From: an uncultured Porphyromonadaceae bacterium
GTDB lineage: Bacteria > Bacteroidota > Bacteroidia > Bacteroidales > Muribaculaceae
NCBI GenBank assembly: GCA_947175645.1
Contig: CAMWNP010000009.1
Location: 36,120 to 100,119, forward strand
Direction: 5' to 3'
Length of the DNA stretch: 64,000 bases
Shown: piece by piece, positions 34,084 through 42,900 of the stretch
How positions within the stretch are numbered: position 1 is the first letter of the stretch
Layout: every line of letters begins with the position of its first letter
The notes under the pieces: generated by a model
What the model was told of the DNA's origin: nothing
What the model saw: only the letters and a program-made list of their open reading frames with translations
Database searches by the model: none
Program-made: the position numbers and the translations under genes

Positions 34084-34387
34084 ACTTCCGAGTCAGGCTG
34101 TATATACCCACCACAGCGGCCAAGCGACGGCCACTGTCGCAAAGAAAGGCGAGGTCATATATGTAGCCGCCACCTGCGACAGTCTGCAGCGAGAGGTGGA
34201 ATATTACGAAGAACTGTATTACAAGGCAAGGGATGCGCTGGAGCAGTACAAGGACAGCGTTCAGACTGAAACCAAGCAGCAGTCTTCAAACCTGTTGGTA
34301 AAACTCATAACATCGTTTTTGATGGGTTTTGCCGCAGGAGCACTCATCAAAAACATAATCATTATCTTCAAAAGACATGGCAAATAA
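33794..34387 (+). CDS. Lipoprotein with C-terminal membrane helix, u-spanin-like
   Basis: A 197-residue protein in the +1 frame, nested by ~290 bp in the preceding gene. N-terminal segment LLPIALILMAVLCCASC ends in a lipobox-like CASC (lipid Cys near residue 46), followed by a Thr/Gln/Lys-rich linker, a helical coiled region (LQREVEYYEELYYKARDALE) and a C-terminal membrane helix (LITSFLMGFAAGALIKNIII). A protein anchored by lipid in the outer membrane and by a helix in the inner membrane has the design of a unimolecular spanin. The start at 33794 gives a long basic n-region; a later non-ATG start is possible. It overlaps the next gene by 11 bp. Confidence 0.68.
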   Translation: MQPEKIFRQPRGKWPLPRGKCSVCVRLSNLLPIALILMAVLCCASCATTKKTQTEQTQTEQIKVTSDTATSVIRTIQKEVVPSSKAEIAIPVDSLLKLPSQAVYTHHSGQATATVAKKGEVIYVAATCDSLQREVEYYEELYYKARDALEQYKDSVQTETKQQSSNLLVKLITSFLMGFAAGALIKNIIIIFKRHGK

Positions 34388-34871
34388 AGATTTTGTATAT
34401 GGTATTGCCAAGGTCACCTTCGGGGACTTTGTGATAGGCTATATCGAGAAGGGTTCATGGGATTGGGGTGGTAAGAAACCCGAAGCTGTGGACGTAGAGG
34501 CCGAGCAGGTTCCCGATGCCCCTGTGCTGACCCTCCTTCAGAAGAATGGTCAGATCGAGCCGACCTTCAATATCATTCAGCTCAACTACGAGAATATTCA
34601 GAAGGTTCTCGGAGGCACTTGTGTCGGAACCAAACCCAACTACACAGGTTGGAACGCTCCTTCAGCTCTCGTGGAGAACACCGGCAAGTGCATCATCGAG
34701 TTCGTTTCCGGTCAGACTCTGACCATTCCGGCTGCAACGCTGCTCGGTAATCTCGGTGGCAAGCTCACCCTTACCGAAGTGTCGAAGCTCGAATGTCAGC
34801 TCAAGGTTAACAAACCGGCTGCCGGCGCACCGTACACGATCACCAACACTACGGCCTCTTCCGGCTCTTAA
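34377..34871 (+). CDS. Major tail tube protein
   Basis: A 164-residue beta-rich protein (MANKDFVYGIAKVTFGDFVI, then GYIEKGSWDWGGKKPEAVDV). Its size, its strand-rich composition and its place just before the tail chaperone gene are those of a tail tube (major tail) protein. The first ATG overlaps the end of the spanin-like gene. Confidence 0.78.
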   Translation: MANKDFVYGIAKVTFGDFVIGYIEKGSWDWGGKKPEAVDVEAEQVPDAPVLTLLQKNGQIEPTFNIIQLNYENIQKVLGGTCVGTKPNYTGWNAPSALVENTGKCIIEFVSGQTLTIPAATLLGNLGGKLTLTEVSKLECQLKVNKPAAGAPYTITNTTASSGS

Positions 34872-34876
34872 TTCCT

Positions 34877-35353
34877 ATGGAAGAGAAAACCATCAGACTG
34901 ATCCAACAGGAGGCAGCGGAGGCACTCTTAAATGTGGGTGTCTCCCTCCCCCTAAAGGAATTCCGGCTTCCCTTCCGTAAGAAGCCTGTTGTCTTGAGGG
35001 TGACGATGCGCCGCCCATGTATGTCCGGCCAAATAGAAATTGCCCGGACATATTTGTCTATGGAGGTTTCGAGTGCCGAAATGGAGAAGTTCACCAAGGA
35101 GGAGCAGATGCGGTTCCTCGCGGATCATGGAGATAAGATTTGCCGGATGATTGCCCTTACAATCGGCAGCACATCCCTTGTAAAGCCTCTCACATGGTTC
35201 GTCCGGCATTTCGTCCGCTATGAGTATCAGATGGCCGCAGTGCGAAAATTTGTGAGCCTCATGGGGACAGACCCTTTTATTCCTATTATCAGATCAGCCG
35301 AGAAGACAAATCCGATGAAGCTGAGACTGAGCCAAAAAAAGAAGGGGAGTTAA
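34877..35353 (+). CDS. Tail assembly chaperone, short form (gpG-like)
   Basis: A 158-residue, alpha-helical soluble protein (IRLIQQEAAEALLNVGVSLP, then VTMRRPCMSGQIEIARTYLS) placed between tail tube and tape measure, the classical place of the lambda gpG equivalent. It ends with LSQKKKGS. The slippery site A-AAA-AAG lies at its very end, so part of the ribosomes would continue in the -1 frame to make the longer form. Confidence 0.8.
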   Translation: MEEKTIRLIQQEAAEALLNVGVSLPLKEFRLPFRKKPVVLRVTMRRPCMSGQIEIARTYLSMEVSSAEMEKFTKEEQMRFLADHGDKICRMIALTIGSTSLVKPLTWFVRHFVRYEYQMAAVRKFVSLMGTDPFIPIIRSAEKTNPMKLRLSQKKKGS

Positions 35354-35589
35354 GGACTCGCTACGAGAACTCCCATAGCCCCTTCGGATTCCTGTGGCAG
35401 GTGGCTACCGCGACAGGATGGTCTATTGACTACATTCTGCACAAGGTCAATTACCAAACCCTCATAATGATGTTGAGCGATGCTCCCCGGTATATCGAGG
35501 AACGAGTCCCGAAAAAGGATGACGGTCGCTCTGCTGAAGATGAAGCCAACGAAATTGTAGGATTTTTCAGAAGCAATCTCTCACAATGA
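34877..35589 (+). CDS. Tail assembly chaperone, -1 frameshift fusion (gpGT-like)
   Basis: Product of 237 residues when reading shifts by -1 at 35335-35341. The -1 frame is open through the short-form stop and continues as KKEGELRTRYENSHS, then FLWQVATATGWSIDYILHKV and RYIEERVPKKDDGRSAEDEA to the stop at 35587-35589. The T part (~80 residues) has no own ATG, which supports production only by frameshifting. The stop overlaps the tape measure start (ATGA). Confidence 0.8.
35335..35374 (+). promoter_or_regulatory. Programmed -1 ribosomal frameshift signal
   Basis: Heptamer A-AAA-AAG (35335-35341) in the correct zero frame (CAA AAA AAG), the most efficient bacterial type (as in dnaX). Three nucleotides later a stem GGGAGTT (35345-35351) / AACTCCC (35368-35374) encloses a second hairpin CTCG-CTA-CGAG (35357-35367). 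The zero-frame stop TAA (35351-35353) sits at the edge of the first stem. Confidence 0.85.
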
Positions 35590-38500
35590 AACCGGTCGAA
35601 ATAGAATTCTTGATGAAGGACGGACTTACTCCCGGCTTGAAGAAGGCCGGGAGTATAGTCCGTCAATTCTCCGGAGAGGCATCCGCAGAACTCAAGGAGG
35701 TGTCTGAATCCCTCAAACTACAGAGGGAACATGTTTCGCGTCTTGAAAAGAACCTTAAGGAATTGGAGAAGTCATTCAAGACCGCGACACCGGGAGATGA
35801 ATGGAGCAAAGCCAAGGCTCGTATCGAAGAGGTCAAGAAAGAGCTTGAGGATGAGAAAGCCGGACTTGAGGAACTTGTCGAGATGGAGAAGCAACTGAAG
35901 GAGGCCGCTGAAACCACCGATGTTTCTCTCAAACAGCAACTCCGTAATCTTACTCAAGAGATAGCCTCCCTCATGATCGCTTATGCACAGCTCAGTGATG
36001 AGGAACGTGCCACAGCCGAAGGTAAGGCTTTGCAGCGTCATATAGAAGATCTGACCGAACAGGCCGGTGTTCTGAGGGACGCAATGGGTGATACCGCAGC
36101 AGCCATCAACAATGCCGCATCCGATACAAGAGGGTTCGACCAATTGGCCGGAGCTCTTCAGGTTGCCATCGACGGATTCGGATTGGCAACAGCCGGAGCC
36201 GAGATGTTCGGGATAAGTCAGGAAGATTTAGTAGAGGTACAGACGAAATTGCAAGCTGCACTTGTAGCGAGCAATGCGTTAAGCTCCATGCAGAATAATC
36301 TGCAGAAGCAGTCTGCCCTCATGCAAGGTATCGGCATTATTCAGACCAAGGCTGCTACAGATGCCGAAAATATAAAGACAGCAGCGCAGGGTCGAGGAGT
36401 TATCGTAACAAAGGCCGCTACGGTTGCACAGGCGGCATTTAACGCCGTTGCCAAGGCGAACCCATACGTTTTACTCGCTATGGCCTGTGTGACGGTTGTC
36501 GGAGCCTTATATGCCTTTGCCAAGGGAAGCAAGGAGGCGAAAAAGGCGGAGGAGGAACGGCAGAAGCAGATGGAGAAGGCTCGTGCGGAACAGGAGGAAT
36601 TCGCCAAGGCTGTCGCCACTTCTGCCGGAGAGCAGATTGCCTCATTCCTCAAACTCAAAAAAGCATGGGAGAACCTTGGTGATAGTTTTGACAAAAAGAA
36701 GAAGTTCATCACTGATACCAAGGATGAATGGCAGAAACTCGGTAAAGAGATAAATAACGTCAATGATATGGAGAAGATGTTCCGTGATCATACAAAGGAT
36801 ATGATGACGGCCATTATCCTACGTGCAGAACTCAAAGCATACGAGACCCGGATTCAGAATGCCGCCGACCAGATGGTCGAGGATGTTGAACGAAACGAGA
36901 CTTATAAATATAAACCTGCCACCACTGAGACAAAATTCAATGATCTGACTGAGGAGGAGAAGGCTGCGGTTTCAGAAAGAGACAGTGCCGGAAACTTCGT
37001 GTCCGGAGGAAAGGGAGATAAAAACCTTAGATTGGTAAAAGGTGCTTCTTCGTATTGGGCACTCTCTGAAGAGGGAGCGAGGATTGTAACCAATATGCGC
37101 AAGGCTGCAGGGAATTCAGCAGCATTGGCCGCACAGAACAATGCCCGAACCAATGCCGAGCGTACTATCAGCGGATATGTCGATGAAATGAGTCGTCTTG
37201 CCGGTCAGCTTGAGACCACTATGTCAAATATGCCCGGCAAGGATGTTGATCCGGACGGAAAATCCGGGAAGCCGGACAAACCCAATAAGCCGGATAATAC
37301 CGATACTGATGACCGGGTGGCACAGGAACGTCGCGTGGCAGAGGAACTGCGTAACCTCCGTTGGAAAAACCAACAGGAGGAGATTGATCAACTCGAAGAA
37401 GGTGCTGAGAAACGTCGCCGTCAGATTGCCCTCGACTATGAGAAGCAGAAGGCCGAAATACAGGCTAAAGAGGATAAATGGAGAGAGTTGCAGAATGGCG
37501 CACTCACACCGGATCAGACCGATACTCTTGCAGAATCCCGGCGACTTGCCAACCAAGGTATGCAGAACGCTATCCGGGAAGTCGAGAAGGACGAGGTAGC
37601 AAAGAGTCGGGAAAAACTCAATGAACTACTTGAGCAATACAAGGATTTCGATCAACGCCGCAGGGACATCGAGGCTTCCCACAAGGCAGACACGGAAATC
37701 CTCAATGCAGAACTTGCCCGGCTTGAGGGGGAGGGTCTTGACACTACTGCAGTCAAGTCTGCCATTTCTGCAAGGGAGGAAGCCTACCGATCATCGATTG
37801 CATCCCTTGAGGGAGAGATTCTGCAATCGAGTGATTTCTATGACAAACTATTCGGCACTGTGTCTGATCGAGGCTACAAGGTTCTCAAGGATTTCTACGC
37901 ACAAGCCAAAGAAACTCTTGAGAATGCCAAGATTGACGGTGACGGTGTCGAGATATCCATTCCTGTAAAGGATGAAGACGGAAAGTTTGTAAAAAAGGCT
38001 GTTAAGATCACTGTCGATGAATACCGACGAATGTTGAAGCAAGTACAGGATATCAGGAAGCAATTTGAAAAGGATAATCCCTTTGCTGCTTTCCGAACGT
38101 CATGGTCTGATCTCAATAAGGCGATAAAGGAAGGTGGCGATGTGTCCGGAGCGTTGAAAGACCTTAACTCCAAAGGCAAGGAGGTGACCAATACTATCAG
38201 AGGGTGGGGAGAGTCGCTCGGTCCGGTCTTTGGCGACAACTTCAAGAACTCGATGAACGAGATACTGACATTCTGCGATGGTGCTATGGATATGGGAACC
38301 GGCATCGCTCAGATATGGTCGGGTGACATTGTAGGAGGCATAACGAGTGCCTTGAGCGGTCTTTCATCGATCATCTCGCTCTTCACCTCATGGAAGGAGA
38401 AGATGGAGGAGATGAAGCGCGAATGGTATATTGCCGAGATAGAGACCAACCGCGCACTTCGGGAGCGATCTGCCGAATATGCTGCCAACCGCAGCGAGAT

Positions 38501-39467
38501 TTCCGACATCATAAAGGATGTGGAAATGCTTAATTGGCTTATTGAAAAAGGCTATGCCAAGCCTTCGAGTGTCAGTGTATGGGAAGCGGAATCCTCCGCT
38601 TTGAACGAATATTCCAATAATCTCCGCAAGGAGAGCGCAGTCTATGATGAATTGTGGTCAAAGTTGCAGGGCAGTCAGGGGCACTATGAGTGGGGAAACT
38701 CACTGAATGGCAGTTCTGCCACTTGGAGTCTTAAGGGAGCCAGTGCCGACATGATAGAACTTTGGTACAATCAGAATAAACTCAGTGATGAAGCCAAGGC
38801 ATATTATGAAGCGTGGGTGGATAGCGGAACGTCAATCGAAGATCTTATTGACAAGATCAACGAGTGCAAGTCCTCCATGCGCGAGATGGTGATGGGTGTT
38901 TCATTTGACTCCTTCCTGTCTAATGCAGCCTCCGCTCTGAAAAAAATGCGTGGAGATGTGTCGGAACTTGGAAAGTTTACTGAGGACACCCTTGCGGAAG
39001 CCATCCTCAATGGCTTTATGTACCGCGACCTTGCAAATGTTCTTGAACCGCTCTACAACGAATTGTCAGACGCATTCATTGACGGTACTGCAGACGCTGC
39101 ATATTTGGAGAATTGGAGGCGTAGGTTTGAAGAGATCATGTCCGCTGCAGGTGACAGACTCGATGCCATAGCCGATGCTGCCGGTGTCGATCTTGACAGC
39201 GGTTCCGGAACAAGTCAGTCCGGGAAAACCGGAAGTTTTTCGGCCATGAGTCAAGATCAAGGAACCAAACTTGAGGGACTGTTTACAAGCGTACAGATGC
39301 ATACAGCCTCTATCGATGAGAAGATGGAGGATGTTTCTGAAAAAATGTCACAGGCTGCAGAACGCCTCCGGAAAATTGAGGAGAACACCGGGCGCACTGC
39401 CGACCTTCTCGATGAGGTTAAGGATGACATCAAGATGATAGTTCGTGACGGAATAAAAACCAGATGA
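35586..39467 (+). CDS. Tail tape measure protein
   Basis: A 1293-residue tape measure setting tail length. It starts MKPVEIEFLMKDGLTPGLKK; residues ~15-190 are a long coiled coil. A hydrophobic part (KANPYVLLAMACVTVVGALYA, split by charged ends, ~288-312) is probably the membrane-interacting segment. A second coiled-coil stretch is at ~570-760 and a Gly/Ser-rich helical part at ~860-980 (GIAQIWSGDIVGGITSALSG). The length predicts a tail of roughly 190-200 nm by the usual rule of 0.15 nm per residue. The chaperone stop overlaps the start. Confidence 0.93.
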   Translation: MKPVEIEFLMKDGLTPGLKKAGSIVRQFSGEASAELKEVSESLKLQREHVSRLEKNLKELEKSFKTATPGDEWSKAKARIEEVKKELEDEKAGLEELVEMEKQLKEAAETTDVSLKQQLRNLTQEIASLMIAYAQLSDEERATAEGKALQRHIEDLTEQAGVLRDAMGDTAAAINNAASDTRGFDQLAGALQVAIDGFGLATAGAEMFGISQEDLVEVQTKLQAALVASNALSSMQNNLQKQSALMQGIGIIQTKAATDAENIKTAAQGRGVIVTKAATVAQAAFNAVAKANPYVLLAMACVTVVGALYAFAKGSKEAKKAEEERQKQMEKARAEQEEFAKAVATSAGEQIASFLKLKKAWENLGDSFDKKKKFITDTKDEWQKLGKEINNVNDMEKMFRDHTKDMMTAIILRAELKAYETRIQNAADQMVEDVERNETYKYKPATTETKFNDLTEEEKAAVSERDSAGNFVSGGKGDKNLRLVKGASSYWALSEEGARIVTNMRKAAGNSAALAAQNNARTNAERTISGYVDEMSRLAGQLETTMSNMPGKDVDPDGKSGKPDKPNKPDNTDTDDRVAQERRVAEELRNLRWKNQQEEIDQLEEGAEKRRRQIALDYEKQKAEIQAKEDKWRELQNGALTPDQTDTLAESRRLANQGMQNAIREVEKDEVAKSREKLNELLEQYKDFDQRRRDIEASHKADTEILNAELARLEGEGLDTTAVKSAISAREEAYRSSIASLEGEILQSSDFYDKLFGTVSDRGYKVLKDFYAQAKETLENAKIDGDGVEISIPVKDEDGKFVKKAVKITVDEYRRMLKQVQDIRKQFEKDNPFAAFRTSWSDLNKAIKEGGDVSGALKDLNSKGKEVTNTIRGWGESLGPVFGDNFKNSMNEILTFCDGAMDMGTGIAQIWSGDIVGGITSALSGLSSIISLFTSWKEKMEEMKREWYIAEIETNRALRERSAEYAANRSEISDIIKDVEMLNWLIEKGYAKPSSVSVWEAESSALNEYSNNLRKESAVYDELWSKLQGSQGHYEWGNSLNGSSATWSLKGASADMIELWYNQNKLSDEAKAYYEAWVDSGTSIEDLIDKINECKSSMREMVMGVSFDSFLSNAASALKKMRGDVSELGKFTEDTLAEAILNGFMYRDLANVLEPLYNELSDAFIDGTADAAYLENWRRRFEEIMSAAGDRLDAIADAAGVDLDSGSGTSQSGKTGSFSAMSQDQGTKLEGLFTSVQMHTASIDEKMEDVSEKMSQAAERLRKIEENTGRTADLLDEVKDDIKMIVRDGIKTR

Positions 39468-39468
39468 T

Positions 39469-39936
39469 ATGGATAAAGATGTACTGAAAAACCTCGTCAT
39501 CATAAATGGCGTGGATATTTGGACAGAATTCGGTGCCTTTCTTACTGAAGAGAAAAAGGGTGGCCGGGAAAATGAGATAGCAATTATGACACCGTCTAAA
39601 GTCAAAACTCATGTCGCTGTCAATATCCGGGAACATAACGGGAGCAAGTATTCCTCTGAACTCGAAGTCAAGAATGAAGAGAGGGATGTCACCCTTCATT
39701 TCGCTCTCTTTGCCGAGAGCCGGACCGGATGGCTGATCAAATACCGCGAATTCATTTCTTTTCTCAAGCAGGGGGAGAAAGGGTGGCTCAACATCCGGTT
39801 CCCGGAACTGAGTCTGACAATGCGAGTGTTCTATGTTGAGTGTCCTGGATATAAACCGCTGTCTTATATTTGGCAGGAAGGTGTCCATGCGAGTCGGTTC
39901 AAGGTAAAATTCCGCGAGCCTGACCCCTCGTTTTAA
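39469..39936 (+). CDS. Distal tail-like protein
   Basis: A 155-residue beta-rich protein (LVIINGVDIWTEFGAFLTEE, RDVTLHFALFAESRTGWLIK, RVFYVECPGYKPLSYIWQEG) directly after the tape measure and before the tail tip protein, the position of Dit proteins. The C-terminal strand pattern FKVKFREPDPSF fits the end of the N-terminal Dit barrel. It is shorter than a full Dit, so a minimal hub ring is likely. Confidence 0.68.
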   Translation: MDKDVLKNLVIINGVDIWTEFGAFLTEEKKGGRENEIAIMTPSKVKTHVAVNIREHNGSKYSSELEVKNEERDVTLHFALFAESRTGWLIKYREFISFLKQGEKGWLNIRFPELSLTMRVFYVECPGYKPLSYIWQEGVHASRFKVKFREPDPSF

Positions 39937-39959
39937 TGAAATTCAAACAGCGTTAGAAT

Positions 39960-42900
39960 ATGCTTATAACGATATACGATTCAACCGGGACACATAAAGC
40001 GGATCTGTCGCCTAACGACAGTTCGACACAGGTGAAGGAGATCCAGGGGGACAGTATCCTCACACTCTCCTTCACCCATCATGACCACATATCTTTGGAT
40101 GTAGATGATTACGTCGATTTCGAGGGAGAGCGATTTTGGCTGACAGAAAAATACAGACCGAGACAGAATACCCGGAAAGAGTGGGTCTATGACATCAAAC
40201 TCTATGGAGTGGAAAGTATGCTCAAGCGACTCATCGTGATCAAGACAGTCGATGATGAGGATGACCCGGTGTTCACCCTCACCGCTCCTCCGCATGAGCA
40301 CGTAGCCATGATTGTCAAGTGCATGAACAATGGCTTGGGGAATATTACCGATTGGAAGGTCGGACAGGTGGACGGCACCGAGAATATTGTCATTGATTAT
40401 TTCGGCAAATACTGTGATGAGGCTCTCAAGGAGATTGCCGAGAAGGTCGGAGCCGAAGCATGGGTGGAGGGACAGACCGTAAACATCTGCAAGTGTGAGC
40501 ATGGGGAACCAATTCCGATGGGCTACGATAAAGGACTCCTGTCGATCGATCCCGGTACTGCAGACAATGTCAAGTTCTACACCCGGCTTTATCCTGTCGG
40601 TAGCAGCCGGAACATCGACCGGGAAAAATACGGATACTCCCGGCTGCAGTTACCCGGAGGTCAGAAATATGTCGAGATCAATGCCGACAAATATGGTCGG
40701 GTGGATCATTATGAAGCGGACGCATTCGCAGACATCTATCCCCGGCGCACAGGCATTGTCAGCAATGTACGGAGCGAAGTCAAGACCGGCGAGGACGGAA
40801 ATCCCTTCACGATATTTTACTTTTCTGACAACAGCCTTCCGTTTGACCCTAACGATTATGAGATCAGTGGACTTGTCAAGCGTGTGTCTTTTCAGGAAGG
40901 AAGCGAATTGGCCGGACTGGGAGATGAAGAAAACGGGACATACTATTTTGAGGTCAACTTCAACAGCCGTTCTCAGGAATTCGAGATTATTACGATATGG
41001 CCTTACGGTGACGAGATGCAGTTACCGGGCGATAAACTTATTCCCAAGATTGGCGACAAGTATATCCTGTGGAATCTCCGGATGCCGGACGAGTATTATG
41101 AATTGGCCGAAGCGGAATTCATGTCTGCAGTCGATAAATACAATGCCGACCATAACCTCGATATTTCGGTATATAAGGCTCCCACCGACCATGTGTGGAT
41201 TGAGGATAACGAGGTCGTGCTGACCATCGGCCAACGGATACGTCTTGAGAGCGATGAATACTTCCCGGAAACAGGCTACCGGGACAGTCGCATTACCAAG
41301 ATCACCCGGAAGGTCAATCTTCCTTCCTCGATGGATATTGAGATCAGCGATGCGTTGAGCCGAACTTCTTTGCAGAAAGTGACTGATTCGATTTCGGAAG
41401 TGAAGAGTTACGCTCAGGCAATCGGTGAGTCTATCAGCCTTCCGGATATTATCAAGACTGGCGATCGTACCCGTTGGACTGATAATAATCTTTTATCCGC
41501 ACTACGTATAGCCACTGAGTTTATTTCTAAGTTAAAGGATGATAGGACGAGAGGTTTACTTGCATCTGATAAGGGGTTTGATGTTGGAGAATTCTTATCC
41601 GGAATTTCCGGAGGTAGGTTGGCAAAGGATTCGGAAACCGGCCAGACGTTTCTTGAAGTAGACCGTATATATGCTCGTGTAAGGGCATTTTTTGAAACGC
41701 TAACCATGGTTGAAGCGTCTACCTTGGGGGGTAAGATGTATATCAATCCAGGAGGATCTGTGAAATGTACTTCTGTTGAAGAAACCGAGAATTCATATAA
41801 ATGCTTTTTCCTTACAGAGCAAGATGGTGTACGAAGTGATAGCAAATTTGTTGTAGGTGATCAGGTTATTGCAGAGTCTTTTAATATTGACGGATCTTCT
41901 GATAAAGTAAAGAATCATCGGTTCTGGCGACTTGTTGTCGGTGTGAGTAATGATTCATATTCAGATGAAAATGGTAATCGCTACGGTCATATTGAGTTGT
42001 CTAAATCAGACTGCGAGTCAGATAGCGATGAGCCGCAGGCTGGTGACATTATTAATCAATTTGGGAATCGTAGTCAGAAGTCGCGCCAGAGCGCGATGAT
42101 ATTAAGCACGGTTGATAATGATTCCCCTTGTGTTAAGTTGCTTATTGGTATCGGATCCGGAAGTTCTGAATCAGAATGGTATTCTTTATCCGGAAAAGAT
42201 ATTTTATCATACGGATATGATCCGATTTCCGGAAAACCATATTTTCGTTGTTACGGTGATCATTATATAGGCTCGAAGGATGGCCATGTTTTCGTTCGCT
42301 ATAACGGAGATGAGAATACTTTCGATTTCCAAAATGTTTCACAGATTGTCACATCGATGTCAAATGGTGTAGCAAAGGTTCTCTCAGGCATAAACGGGGT
42401 ATATTCTTTGGAATTGGGTGATAGAACAATCGGAACATGGTGGGGTGGTGATATGATTGACCTGTTTGATAAGCATGGTCAACCTGTGGTTCCAGTTCCG
42501 AAGAATGCAGCCACATCACTTGTTAGACTTGATGGTTCTGTTTATTGGGCCAAAGGTAACTTCGGATTCGAGACGGACGGCAGAGGATGGTTGGGTAATT
42601 ATTTGACAGGATTGAGAGTAGATGCTTCCGGAAAGATTACACTGGGCAGTGGAATAACGGTTGACTTAAACGGTGGTGTTGCCGGGCTGAAAGAGACTCT
42701 TGAAAGTCTGCTGAATTTCAATGCCGGAATCGCACACCTGCTGGAACCTTGCGATGCAAACGGCGAGCCACTTAAGGGCGGCTGGGCGGAAGCCACGCAG
42801 TCAGACGGTGCGGGTGGCATCAGAGCGAAGTCACTTAAAGCAAAAGTTGGGTTCTGGGGCGAGCAGTGGATCTCCACATTGGGAATCAGTCCGGGCAGTG

